Assembly: GCF_006716565.1 (NCBI RefSeq)
Contig: NZ_VFPG01000001.1
Location: 62,001 to 126,000, forward strand
DNA length: 64,000 nucleotides
Reading direction: 5' to 3'
Origin: Nocardia bhagyanarayanae
GTDB lineage: Bacteria > Actinomycetota > Actinomycetes > Mycobacteriales > Mycobacteriaceae
Positions 9,779 through 19,037 of this stretch are shown in pieces. The position numbers were made by a program, and so were the translations under genes. The stretch's first letter is position 1. The number at the start of each line of letters is the position of its first letter. The notes beneath the pieces are model-generated. The model saw only the letters and a list, made by a program, of their open reading frames with translations. It had not been told where the DNA came from and searched no databases.

Positions 9779-12700
9779 GTGGCCGACAGCAGCGCGCTCC
9801 ACACGCCCACCCATCCCGTGCGTTTCGTGACGTCGGCCGCCCTGTTCGACGGGCACGACGCCGCGATCAACATCATGCGCCGCATTCTCCAGTCCCAGGG
9901 CGCGGAGGTGATCCACCTCGGCCACAACCGCGCGGTGCACGAAGTGGTCGCCGCCGCGATCGAGGAGGACGTGCAGGGCGTCGCGGTCAGCTCCTATCAG
10001 GGCGGCCACATCGAGTACTTCGAATACCTCGCGGCCGCGCTGAAAGAGGCCGGGGCCGGTCACATCCGAGTCTTCGGCGGTGGCGGCGGGGTGATCGTGG
10101 CCGAGGAGATCGAGCGCCTTGCCGCCTCGGGCGTGCGGATCTTCTCCCCCGAGGACGGCCAGCGGCTCGGTTTGCCGGGCATGATCAACGAATTGGTGCG
10201 CACCTGCGATGTCGATCTCGCCCAGGATTTTCCGGCGACCGAGGCGGTGCTCGCCGGCGAGCGGTCCGCGCTGGCGCGCGCCATCACCTGCCTCCAGCAG
10301 GACACGCTGCCCTCCGCCGCCCGCGAGGCGCTGCTCGCCGCGGCCGACGCGCGCGCCGTGCCGGTGCTCGGCATCACCGGCACCGGCGGATCGGGAAAGT
10401 CCTCTCTCACAGACGAATTGGTGCGTCGGCTGCGCTCGGACCAGCAGGACAAGCCGCGCGTCGCGATCCTCGCCGTCGACCCCACCCGCCGCCGCGGGGG
10501 CGGCGCACTGCTCGGCGACCGCATCAGGATGAACGCGCTCGACGGCGCGCACATGTTCTTCCGCTCGCTGGCCACCCGCGGCAATCACGAGCTGCCGCAA
10601 AACATCGACACCATCATCGCCGCGTGCAAGGCGGCCGGATACGACCTGGTCGTCCTGGAGACGCCGGGCATCGGACAGGGCGATACCGCCATCGTCGACC
10701 ACGTCGACGTGTCGATGTACGTCATGACGCCCGAGTTCGGCGCCGCCTCCCAGCTCGAGAAGATCGACATGCTCGACTACGCCGATGTGGTGGCGATCAA
10801 CAAATTCGAGCGCCGGGGCGCTGCCGACGCGGTGCGCGACGTCTCGCGCCAATTGCTGCGCAACCGTGAGGCATTCGGCGCGCGCCCGGAGGACATGCCC
10901 GTCTTCGGCACCAGTGCCGCGACCTTCAACGACGACGGGGTCACCGCGCTCTACCAGCACCTGACCGGCCTGCTGAGCGAGCACGGCCTGCGGCTCGAGC
11001 CCGGCACGCTGCCGCAGGTGGACACCAAGGTCTCCACCCGCTTCGCCCAGCTCATCCCGCCCGCCAGGGTGCGGTATCTGGCCGAGATCGCCGAGGCGGT
11101 GCGCGGATACCACGCCGAGACGGCTCGGCAGGCCGCGGCGGCGCAGCGCGTCCAGCGGCTCGAGCAGGTGCTGGCCGAACTGCCCGAGGACACTGCGGTC
11201 GCCGACCTGCTCGACACCGCCCGCCGGGAACTGAGCGACCGGGACGCCGCGCTGCTGGCCGAATGGCCCTCGGTCGCCGAGAGTTACCGCGGCGCGGAGC
11301 AAGTGGTGCGGGTGCGCGACCGGGAGCTGCACACGCCGTTGCGGCGAGAATCGTTGTCGGGCAGTAGCATCGCGCGCGTCGCGCTGCCCCGCTTCACCGA
11401 TCACGGTGAGCTGTTGCGGTTCCTGCGGGCGGAGAATCTGCCGGGCCGCTTCCCGTTCACGGCGGGCGTGTTCGCGTTCAAGCGGGACAACGAGGATCCG
11501 GCGCGGATGTTCGCGGGCGAGGGTGATCCGTTCCGCACCAACCGGCGGTTCAAGGTGCTCTCCGAACACTCCGACGCGAAGCGTCTTTCGACGGCCTTCG
11601 ACTCGGTGACGCTCTACGGCCGCGATCCCGACGAACGCCCCGACATCTACGGCAAGGTCGGCACGTCCGGCGTCTCCATCGCCTCGCTCGACGACATGAA
11701 GGCGCTCTACGACGGCTTCGACCTCACCGCGCCGACCACCTCGGTCTCCATGACCATCAACGGCCCGGCCCCGACCATCCTCGCCTACTTCCTCAACACC
11801 GCTATCGACCAAGCGCTGGAACGCTTCTCGGCGAGCGAGGGTCGCGCGCCGACGGCGGACGAAGCCGCCGACATCCGGGCGCGCACGCTGGCCACCGTGC
11901 GCGGGACCGTGCAGGCCGACATCCTCAAGGAGGACCAAGGCCAGAACACCTGCATCTTCTCCACCGAGTTCAGCCTGCGGATGATGGCCGACATCCAGGA
12001 ATGGTTCGTGCGCAACAAGGTTCGCAACTTCTATTCGGTGTCCATCTCGGGCTACCACATCGCCGAGGCGGGCGCGAACCCGATCAGTCAGCTGGCCTTC
12101 ACCCTCGCCAACGGATTCACCTACGTGGAGGCCTATCTCGCGCGCGGCATGGACATCGACGACTTCGCGCCCAACCTGTCGTTCTTCTTCTCCAACGGCA
12201 TGGACCCGGAGTACTCGGTGATCGGCCGGGTCGCGCGGCGCATCTGGGCGATCGCGATGCGCGACCGCTACGGCGCCAACGAGCGCTCGCAGAAGCTGAA
12301 GTACCACATCCAGACCTCGGGCCGTTCGCTGCACGCGCAGGAGATGAACTTCAACGACATCCGGACCACGTTGCAGGCGCTGATCGCCGTCTACGACAAC
12401 TGCAACAGCCTGCACACCAACGCCTACGACGAGGCGGTGACCACCCCGACCGAGGAATCGGTGCGCCGCGCGCTGGCCATCCAGCTGATCATCAACCGTG
12501 AGTGGGGTCTGGCGATGAACGAGAACCCGATGCAGGGCAGCTTCATCGTCGACGAGCTCACGGATCTGGTCGAGGAGGCGGTGCTCACCGAGTTCGAGCG
12601 GATCAGCGAGCGCGGCGGCGTGCTCGGCGCCATGGAGACCGGCTACCAGCGCGGCAAGATCCAGGACGAATCCATGCTCTACGAGCGGCGTAAGCACGAC

Positions 12701-12997
12701 GGCTCGCTGCCGATCATAGGGGTCAACACATTCCGCAATCCCAACGGCGAACAGCACCGGGTGATGGAACTGGCGCGCGCCACCGAAGCGGAGAAGAAGT
12801 CCCAGCTCGACCGGGTGCGCGAGTTCCAGCAGCGCCACCGCGACGCGGCGCACGCGGCGCTGGCCCGCCTCGACGCGGTGGCCCGCACCGACGAGAACAT
12901 CTTCGAGGTGCTGATGGACGCCGCGCGGGTATGCACGCTGGAGCAGATCACCGAAGCCTTCTTCACCGTCGGCGGGCAGTACCGCCGCAACGTCTGA
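9779..12997 (+). CDS. icmF: fused isobutyryl-CoA mutase (IcmF)
   Basis: This 1,072-residue protein fuses three parts. An N-terminal B12-binding domain (about 15-150) has LFDGHDAAIN and VSSYQGGH. A MeaI-type G-protein chaperone follows, with P-loop GTGGSGKSS near residue 200, ETPGIGQGD, and base motif NKFE near 340. The C-terminal (about 530-1072) is the acyl-CoA mutase barrel. It interconverts isobutyryl-CoA and n-butyryl-CoA with adenosylcobalamin. Two positions separate it from methylmalonyl-CoA mutase: the substrate site reads FAFKR near 565 instead of a Tyr motif, and Gln722 in GQNTCIFSTEF replaces the carboxylate-binding Arg. The GTG start is supported by GGAGG 7 nt upstream. The mms operon lies nearby on the opposite strand. 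Confidence 0.95.
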   Translation: MADSSALHTPTHPVRFVTSAALFDGHDAAINIMRRILQSQGAEVIHLGHNRAVHEVVAAAIEEDVQGVAVSSYQGGHIEYFEYLAAALKEAGAGHIRVFGGGGGVIVAEEIERLAASGVRIFSPEDGQRLGLPGMINELVRTCDVDLAQDFPATEAVLAGERSALARAITCLQQDTLPSAAREALLAAADARAVPVLGITGTGGSGKSSLTDELVRRLRSDQQDKPRVAILAVDPTRRRGGGALLGDRIRMNALDGAHMFFRSLATRGNHELPQNIDTIIAACKAAGYDLVVLETPGIGQGDTAIVDHVDVSMYVMTPEFGAASQLEKIDMLDYADVVAINKFERRGAADAVRDVSRQLLRNREAFGARPEDMPVFGTSAATFNDDGVTALYQHLTGLLSEHGLRLEPGTLPQVDTKVSTRFAQLIPPARVRYLAEIAEAVRGYHAETARQAAAAQRVQRLEQVLAELPEDTAVADLLDTARRELSDRDAALLAEWPSVAESYRGAEQVVRVRDRELHTPLRRESLSGSSIARVALPRFTDHGELLRFLRAENLPGRFPFTAGVFAFKRDNEDPARMFAGEGDPFRTNRRFKVLSEHSDAKRLSTAFDSVTLYGRDPDERPDIYGKVGTSGVSIASLDDMKALYDGFDLTAPTTSVSMTINGPAPTILAYFLNTAIDQALERFSASEGRAPTADEAADIRARTLATVRGTVQADILKEDQGQNTCIFSTEFSLRMMADIQEWFVRNKVRNFYSVSISGYHIAEAGANPISQLAFTLANGFTYVEAYLARGMDIDDFAPNLSFFFSNGMDPEYSVIGRVARRIWAIAMRDRYGANERSQKLKYHIQTSGRSLHAQEMNFNDIRTTLQALIAVYDNCNSLHTNAYDEAVTTPTEESVRRALAIQLIINREWGLAMNENPMQGSFIVDELTDLVEEAVLTEFERISERGGVLGAMETGYQRGKIQDESMLYERRKHDGSLPIIGVNTFRNPNGEQHRVMELARATEAEKKSQLDRVREFQQRHRDAAHAALARLDAVARTDENIFEVLMDAARVCTLEQITEAFFTVGGQYRRNV

Positions 12998-13015
12998 GGC
13001 GCGGGATCCGTCATT

Positions 13016-13029
13016 GGCCCGCGCGGGCC
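13016..13029 (+). terminator. short perfect palindrome after icmF
   Basis: GGCCCGCGCGGGCC is a perfect 14-bp palindrome 18 nt past the icmF stop. As a hairpin the loop would be very small and no T tract follows, so it may be a weak terminator or a protein site. Confidence 0.3.
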
Positions 13030-13084
13030 ATCGGTCGTGTGACAATCGCCGGGCCGGGAAATCCGCCACGACAGGAGGGACACG

Positions 13085-14164
13085 ATGGACCTCGCCGGTC
13101 TACGCGTGATCGACGCGCACATCCACCAGTGGGATCCGCTGACCACGCCGCGCGATTTCAGCAATCTCGCCCGGCTGTTCAAGTACCTGCCGGTGCCGAT
13201 CGATCTCGCCACCCGGTTGGCCCCGCGTCGCGACCGCGAATTCGTCGGCGACCCAACGCCTTACGTGCATCCGTACCTGCCCGCCGACTACCGCACCGAC
13301 ACCGCGGGCGTCCCGGTCGAGTCGATCGTGCACATCGAGGTCGAATGGACGGGCACGGGTACGACCGCCAAGGCCGACGAGACCCGCTGGGTCGCCAGCC
13401 TGCCGTTCGGGGTCGACACCCCGCGCCTCGGCGCCGTCATCGGATCGGCCGACCCGGCCGCCGACGGCTTCGCGGCCCTGCTCGACGCGCACCAGACGGC
13501 GTCGCCGCTGTTCCGCGGCATCCGCACGATGGTCGCGCATCACCCCGACACCGCCGTCCGCTCCTTCACCGGCAACGCGGGCGCGCTCACCACGAGCCGC
13601 TTCCTGGACGGGTTCGCCGAGCTCGCCGAGCGCGGACTGTCCTTCGAGGCGTGGGTGTACTCGCACCAGCTGCCCGAAGTGACCGCGCTGGCCGAGCGCT
13701 ATCCCGAGGTCACCATCGTGCTGAACCACCTCGGCACGCCCGCGGGGCTGTTCGGCAAGGTCGGCAAGCGCACCGGCGCCAACCCGGGCGAGCGCAGGAA
13801 GCTGCTGCTGGCCTGGCGCGACGACCTGAGCGCGCTGGGCGCCAAGCCGAACGTGGTCGCGAAGGTCAGCGGGTTGATGATGCCCATCCTCGGCCATCCG
13901 GTGCCGCCGCGCGGCAGCGCGACTCCGGTGCCGACGCTGGTCGAGCGAATCGGTCCGCTGGTCACGCACGCGATGGACGTCTTCGGGGCCGACCGCCTGC
14001 TGTGGGGCTCGAACTTCCCGGTGGACAAGCCCATCACCAGCATCGACCACAGCGCGCGGGCCATCGCCGAGATCGTGACCGGCCACGGCGGCGGCCCCGC
14101 CGACCTGGCCCAGATCTTCCGCGACACCGCGGAACGCGTCTACCGCGTGGAGGCTCCCGAGTAA
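13085..14164 (+). CDS. amidohydrolase-family (TIM-barrel) metal-dependent hydrolase
   Basis: This 359-residue protein has the amidohydrolase-2 layout. The metal-binding HxH occurs at the start (DAHIHQWDP, His12 and His14). A barrel strand ends in IVLNHLGTPAG, and the terminal metal/active-site strand reads RLLWGSNFPVDKP. Relatives include lactonases and decarboxylases of the ACMSD group, so substrate cannot be assigned. The ATG at 13085 follows ACAGGAGGG at good spacing. The monooxygenase gene starts 148 nt downstream on the same strand. Pairing of a lactonase-like hydrolase with a Baeyer-Villiger oxygenase would make sense for opening an oxidised ring, but this is inference. Confidence 0.8.
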   Translation: MDLAGLRVIDAHIHQWDPLTTPRDFSNLARLFKYLPVPIDLATRLAPRRDREFVGDPTPYVHPYLPADYRTDTAGVPVESIVHIEVEWTGTGTTAKADETRWVASLPFGVDTPRLGAVIGSADPAADGFAALLDAHQTASPLFRGIRTMVAHHPDTAVRSFTGNAGALTTSRFLDGFAELAERGLSFEAWVYSHQLPEVTALAERYPEVTIVLNHLGTPAGLFGKVGKRTGANPGERRKLLLAWRDDLSALGAKPNVVAKVSGLMMPILGHPVPPRGSATPVPTLVERIGPLVTHAMDVFGADRLLWGSNFPVDKPITSIDHSARAIAEIVTGHGGGPADLAQIFRDTAERVYRVEAPE

Positions 14165-14312
14165 CACCGCGGGCCCCGTGGCGAAGCACTGCGGCCCGTT
14201 GACAAGGCCGCGGGCGCGCGCGCCTAATGGGATGGCAGGTGCGGACAATGATGTCGCCCGACATCACATGAGTTCGTACGACGGCGGCCGGACTCATGGA
14301 GCGAGCGGTGCG

Positions 14313-15833
14313 ATGAACGAGACGACCATCGACCACGAAGTGATCATCGTCGGAGCCGGGTTCTCCGGCATCGGCGCGGCGATCAAGTTGCGCGAGGCCG
14401 GATTCGAGGACTTCCTCATCGTCGACGACGCGGACGGAGTCGGCGGCACCTGGCACTGGAATACCTATCCCGGTGTCGCCGTGGACATCCCGTCGTTCAG
14501 CTATCAGTTCTCGTTCGATCAGCGGGCGGACTGGACCCGGGTCTACGCGCCGGGTCGCGAGCTCAAGGCCTACGCCGAATCGTGCGTCGACAAGTACGGA
14601 TTGCGCCCGCGCATTCGCTTCGGCACCACGATCACCGACGCGGAATTCGACGAAGAGCGGCACCTCTGGCGGCTGCGCGCCGACTTCGGCGAAGAATTGC
14701 GGGCACGCTACGTGATCAGCGCGACCGGTGTGCTGACCCGGCCGAAGATGCCGGAGATCCCGGGCGTCGGCGACTTCCGCGGCGTCACGATGCACACCTC
14801 GCGCTGGGACCACGGGCAGGACCTGCGCGGCAAGCGGGTCGCGATCATCGGCACGGGCGCGTCCGCGGTGCAGGTCATCCCGGAGATCGCACCCGAGGTG
14901 TCGCACCTCGTCGTCTTCCAGCGCACGCCGATCTGGTGCCTGCCGCGGCCGGACCTGCCGCTGCCCGCGCCGCTGCGGCTGGCCCTGCGGCTGCCCGGCG
15001 GACGGTCGCTGACCAGGATGATCAGCCAGACCTATGTCGAGCTGACCTTCCCCATCGCCGCGCACTACTACCGTTCGCTGCCGACCGCGGCGATGGCCGA
15101 GCGCGCCGGGCTCGCCCACCTGCGCCGCCAGGTCCACGACCCGGTGATCCGCGAAAAGCTCACGCCGCGTTACGCGCTCGGGTGCAAGCGCCCCAGCTTC
15201 TCCAACGACTATCTGGCCGCGTTCAATCGCGACAACGTGCTGCTGGAGACCGATCCGATCCGGGAGATCACCGCGACCGGCGTGCGAACCGACGCGACCG
15301 AGCATCGGGCCGACGTGCTGATCCTGGCCACCGGGTTCAAGGTGATGGAGTCGGGCAACATGCCGACCTACGATCTGCGCGGCGTCGGCGGCCGGGACCT
15401 GGAGAAGTGGTGGGACGAGCACCGGCTCCAGGCCTACGAGGGCGTCAGCGTCCCCGGCTTCCCGAACTTCTTCTCGGTGATCGGGCCGTACGGCTACAAC
15501 GGTTCGTCGTATTTCGCGCTGATCGAGAACCAGGTCCGCCACATCCTGCGCTGCCTGCGGCACGCCCGCGCGACCGGCTCGACCCTGGTCGAGGTCACCG
15601 AGGAAGCCAACGATCGCTTCTTCCGGGAGATGCTGTCCCGGCGCGGCGGGCAGGTGTTCTGGCAGGAGTCGTGTTCGGTGGCCAACAGCTACTACTTCGA
15701 CAAGCACGGTGATGTGCCGCTGCGGCCGTCCACCACGGTGGAGGCGGCTTGGCGCAGCGGGCACTTCGATCTGAACGACTACCGGTTCACCTCAGCGTCT
15801 TGGTCGGCGCAGCCGGACGCAGTCCGCCGGTAG
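14313..15833 (+). CDS. flavin monooxygenase, Baeyer-Villiger type
   Basis: This 506-residue FAD/NADPH enzyme has the first Rossmann motif IIVGAGFSGIG (11-21), the motif GGTWHWNTYPG, and the Baeyer-Villiger fingerprint FRGVTMHTSRWD at about 155-166. The second nucleotide motif VAIIGTGASAVQ follows. Such enzymes insert oxygen next to a ketone to give esters or lactones; the substrate is unknown. The ATG at 14313 starts directly before the conserved domain and has GGAG about 11 nt upstream. Upstream in-frame ATGs (14178, 14268) add a non-family leader. The last dozen codons fall inside a dispersed DNA repeat (15796-15905), so the C-terminus may have been remodelled. Confidence 0.87.
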   Translation: MNETTIDHEVIIVGAGFSGIGAAIKLREAGFEDFLIVDDADGVGGTWHWNTYPGVAVDIPSFSYQFSFDQRADWTRVYAPGRELKAYAESCVDKYGLRPRIRFGTTITDAEFDEERHLWRLRADFGEELRARYVISATGVLTRPKMPEIPGVGDFRGVTMHTSRWDHGQDLRGKRVAIIGTGASAVQVIPEIAPEVSHLVVFQRTPIWCLPRPDLPLPAPLRLALRLPGGRSLTRMISQTYVELTFPIAAHYYRSLPTAAMAERAGLAHLRRQVHDPVIREKLTPRYALGCKRPSFSNDYLAAFNRDNVLLETDPIREITATGVRTDATEHRADVLILATGFKVMESGNMPTYDLRGVGGRDLEKWWDEHRLQAYEGVSVPGFPNFFSVIGPYGYNGSSYFALIENQVRHILRCLRHARATGSTLVEVTEEANDRFFREMLSRRGGQVFWQESCSVANSYYFDKHGDVPLRPSTTVEAAWRSGHFDLNDYRFTSASWSAQPDAVRR

Positions 15834-15904
15834 CCCGCGAACGGCCGGAGCGAAGGCGGAGGTACGCACAACGCGCATGGCCGGAGCGAACGCGGAGGTA
15901 CGCC

Positions 15905-15905
<1 letters not shown>
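15796..15905. repeat. dispersed degenerate repeat, about 1.5 units
   Basis: Two 25-bp direct copies (15843-15867 and 15879-15903, one mismatch) share the core GGCCGGAGCGAAGGCGGAGG. Read on the minus strand, the sequence from 15903 through 15796 aligns with units of the array at 43621-43950 (cores such as GCGGGCTACCGGCGGACTGC here and GCGGGCTGCCAGCGGACTTC there). The element sits between convergent genes and covers the end of the monooxygenase coding sequence. Confidence 0.65.
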
Positions 15906-16698
<793 letters not shown>

Positions 16699-16702
<4 letters not shown>

Positions 16703-17235
16703 GACAAAATCCGGTCGCACAGGACGCGCAGCCGCTCGGGCGGCACCTCGGGCAGCGTGTTGCCCGCGCCGAGCACCAGCAGGTAGAGGATCTGCGCGGT
16801 CTGCTCGGCGGCGGGCTTCGGATAGCCGATCTCGCCGAGCAGTTCGCGCAGGAACGCCAGCCGCGCCGCGTCGACGCGCTGCTTGGCCGCGGCCGCGATC
16901 GGATCGTCCAGCGCCCAGGCCCGGACGGCGACCTCCAGGCGAGCGGGCGCGCCGTCGGCGAGCACCAGGTCGATCAGCAGATCCAGCTTGGCGCGCGGGT
17001 CCAGATCCTCCGCGGACTGCACCTCGCGGATGTAGCGCAGCGTCTGCACCTCCTCGAAGTGCGCGAGCAGCGCCTTCTTGTATCCGGACATGCCCGCGAA
17101 GTGGTGATAGAAGGACCCGGTGCTGAGCCCGGTCGACGCGACCAGCTTGTCGATGGTCAGCGCCGTCGGTCCGGCCGCGCCGAGGATCGACAGCCCGGAT
17201 GCCAGCCATGAGGTCTTGCCCGCCACATCGCCCAC
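16699..17235 (-). CDS. TetR-family transcriptional regulator
   Basis: This 178-residue protein has an N-terminal helix-turn-helix (ALTIDKLVASTGLSTGSFYHHFAGMSGYKKALLAHF) and an all-helical ligand domain. Its first gene neighbour is coupled downstream (metal receptor). The divergent membrane-protein gene begins 53 nt away across an AT-rich palindrome, the expected place for an auto-regulatory operator. The inducer is unknown. The start codon at 17235 is directly downstream of the AT-rich region, leaving little leader. Confidence 0.87.
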
Positions 17236-17240
17236 TCTAT

Positions 17241-17255
17241 AACATAAATTTTGTT
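17241..17255. promoter_or_regulatory. AT-rich operator candidate between tetR and the membrane-protein gene
   Basis: AACATAAATTTTGTT is a near-palindrome (12 of 15 positions) in an otherwise GC-rich region. It lies within the 53-nt divergent promoter segment, where a TetR dimer could control both directions. Confidence 0.5.
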
Positions 17256-17288
17256 CTGTTTTGGGAATGTCAACCCTCGGAGGTCGCG

Positions 17289-17771
17289 ATGACCGCGATG
17301 ACGTCCACCGCTCAGCCCAGCGCCACCACTCCCCGATGGCCTGTGCTGACCCACTACGCGGGCGGCGTGTTCCTCGGCCTGATCGGCGTCGGCCATCTGC
17401 TCGCGCTGCACATCTTCAACGGCGCCGATGTCGCTGGCGAGGAAGTGATCAACGAGCTGTCCAGGAACACGACGACCGCGCTGTTCGAGGGCGGGCGGGA
17501 AGTGACGGTATTCGGGCTGAACACCGGCTACAGCGTGGCCCTTGGCCTGTTCGGCATGCTCTTTCCGCTGCTCGCGGCCACGGCGGTGCGGGCGGCGCCG
17601 GGGCTGCTCACCCGTTGGTCGCTGTTCGGTGCGATCTGCGCGGCCGTGGCGGGCGGCACCTTCTGGATCTCCTGCTTGTACTTCCCCGAGACCGTTGTCG
17701 CGTTTGCCGGGCTTTCCGCGCTCTGCTACGCGGCCGTGCTGGTGGGCGGGCCGCGCAAGTCGGTGAACTAG
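17289..17771 (+). CDS. four-helix membrane protein of unknown function
   Basis: The ATG at 17289 is preceded by CGGAGGTCGCG, a good ribosome-binding site, giving 160 residues. About four hydrophobic segments are visible: VFLGLIGVGHLLALHIF, a central GYSVALGLFGMLFPLLAATAV, WSLFGAICAAVAGGTFWISC, and a last one ending at CYAAVLVGG. It is the likely main target of the adjacent TetR repressor, by analogy with regulator/membrane-protein pairs. DoxX-like or small-exporter roles are possible but no diagnostic motif is present. Confidence 0.7.
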   Translation: MTAMTSTAQPSATTPRWPVLTHYAGGVFLGLIGVGHLLALHIFNGADVAGEEVINELSRNTTTALFEGGREVTVFGLNTGYSVALGLFGMLFPLLAATAVRAAPGLLTRWSLFGAICAAVAGGTFWISCLYFPETVVAFAGLSALCYAAVLVGGPRKSVN

Positions 17772-18269
17772 CACCGCCCCAGCGAACGGGGCACAGCCCT
17801 CGCGGGTCAGCACGCCTGCGTGCATCGGCTCCGGCAGATGTCCGTCGTTCATGCAGGTCGGAGGCCTTCACCGAGTCGAGGTGCAGCGCGGACCCCAGGC
17901 GGCGCAGGTTCGGCACATGGGCAGTGGGCGGACAGCGATCGGGCGTTACCTCGCCGACCCCGCGAGAGCAGACTTGGAAGTGGCACCCGGTACCGAGAGA
18001 CCGGCGCCCAGCGCACCGGACGGGATCCGCCCGACGAAGTCCGGAGACGCGGGGGTCGGCCCTCGATGCCGGGTGCTGACTCTTGTCGGCGCGAACGATC
18101 GCGGCAGCATTCGGCGCCCGCAACCGTGACCGTCATTCACCCGGCCTGCGTGCCCGGTGAACCGACCGAAGGTGACCTTCATCGCGGTGGGCCGACTGAC
18201 GGTGACCTTTGGCCGGATTGTGTGTCCAACCTTTGTGGACGGGGCACTGGCCTCCGCGGCAGTGCGATC
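17772..18269. other. 498-bp convergent intergenic region without a clear gene
   Basis: Open frames exist (for example plus strand 17851-18129) but have weaker third-position GC bias than the neighbours and no family motif. A perfect 13-bp palindrome GAAGGTGACCTTC (18168-18180) is followed 30 bp later by another GGTGACCTT copy. The region lies between the ends of two convergent genes and may be decayed sequence. Confidence 0.5.
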
Positions 18270-19037
18270 TCAGCCCCGCAGCAGCGCGTACAACGCGCCG
18301 AGTTCGCGCAGCCCGGCGGCGGCGCTCGCCTCGTCCTCCGCGCTCATCCGCAGCGCCTTGCGCAGCAGAACCGGGTCGAGATCGTCCATCGCGGAACGGA
18401 ATTCGACCTTCGGCAGGTCGGGAAGCCGCACCTCGTCGCCGTACAGATCCGCAGTCGCGACCGGTCGCGGATCGCGCTCGATACCGCGAATCAGGGTGTC
18501 GAGGTCGAGTCCGCGCAGCGTGAGGATCTCGCGGGGCCGCTCGTCGAGGCGTTCGGCGAGCAGGTAGCAGACGGCCGCGACGTGTTTGCACGGCCAGCCG
18601 GGGTCCGGACAGGTGCAGTCGAAGTCCAGCTCGGCCGCCGTCGTCGGCAGCAGCAGCGGGCCGAGCCCGGTGGGCAGCGCGCCCGACACGATCTCGGCCA
18701 GCATGCCCGGTGAGCTGCGGATCGTCTCGATCAGCAGCTCGAGTTCGTCCTCGCGCAGCGCGCGGACGCGGAACACCGCGGTGAACGGGCGCGGCTGGCT
18801 GCCCTGCACCTCCGCGACCACCGCGCCCGGCTCGATCCGGTAACTCACCACCTGCCCCGAGCGCGCGTAACTGCGCCCGCGGGCCAGCCTGCCGGGCTGG
18901 GCCATCGCCTCGACCGCGTCGATCAGCGCCCGGCCCCACCAGGTGCGCCCGAATCCGCCGCGCCTGCTCCGCGCGGTCACCCCGCCCTCGACCGGCAGCC
19001 GCTTGCCGTACTTGCTGTAGTCCTCGAACGGCGTCAT
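18270..19037 (-). CDS. SWIM zinc-finger protein paired with the helicase
   Basis: This 255-residue protein contains the SWIM signature CxCx(n)CxH as CTCPDPGWPCKH at about 140-151, preceded by a beta-rich region with YARSGQVVSYRIEPGAVVAEV. SWIM domains bind zinc and mediate DNA or protein contacts. The ATG at 19037 overlaps the helicase stop codon by 4 nt. The same helicase-SWIM order exists in mycobacteria (helZ and its neighbour). The two probably form a chromatin- or RNA-remodelling complex; the substrate is not known. Confidence 0.88.
   Translation of the reverse strand: MTPFEDYSKYGKRLPVEGGVTARSRRGGFGRTWWGRALIDAVEAMAQPGRLARGRSYARSGQVVSYRIEPGAVVAEVQGSQPRPFTAVFRVRALREDELELLIETIRSSPGMLAEIVSGALPTGLGPLLLPTTAAELDFDCTCPDPGWPCKHVAAVCYLLAERLDERPREILTLRGLDLDTLIRGIERDPRPVATADLYGDEVRLPDLPKVEFRSAMDDLDPVLLRKALRMSAEDEASAAAGLRELGALYALLRG

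Noticed and set aside
9740..13069. Open frame of more than 1,100 codons antisense to icmF
   Set aside because: High GC makes stops rare on the complementary strand. The plus strand encodes a complete IcmF with all catalytic motifs, and the antisense product has only low-complexity composition.
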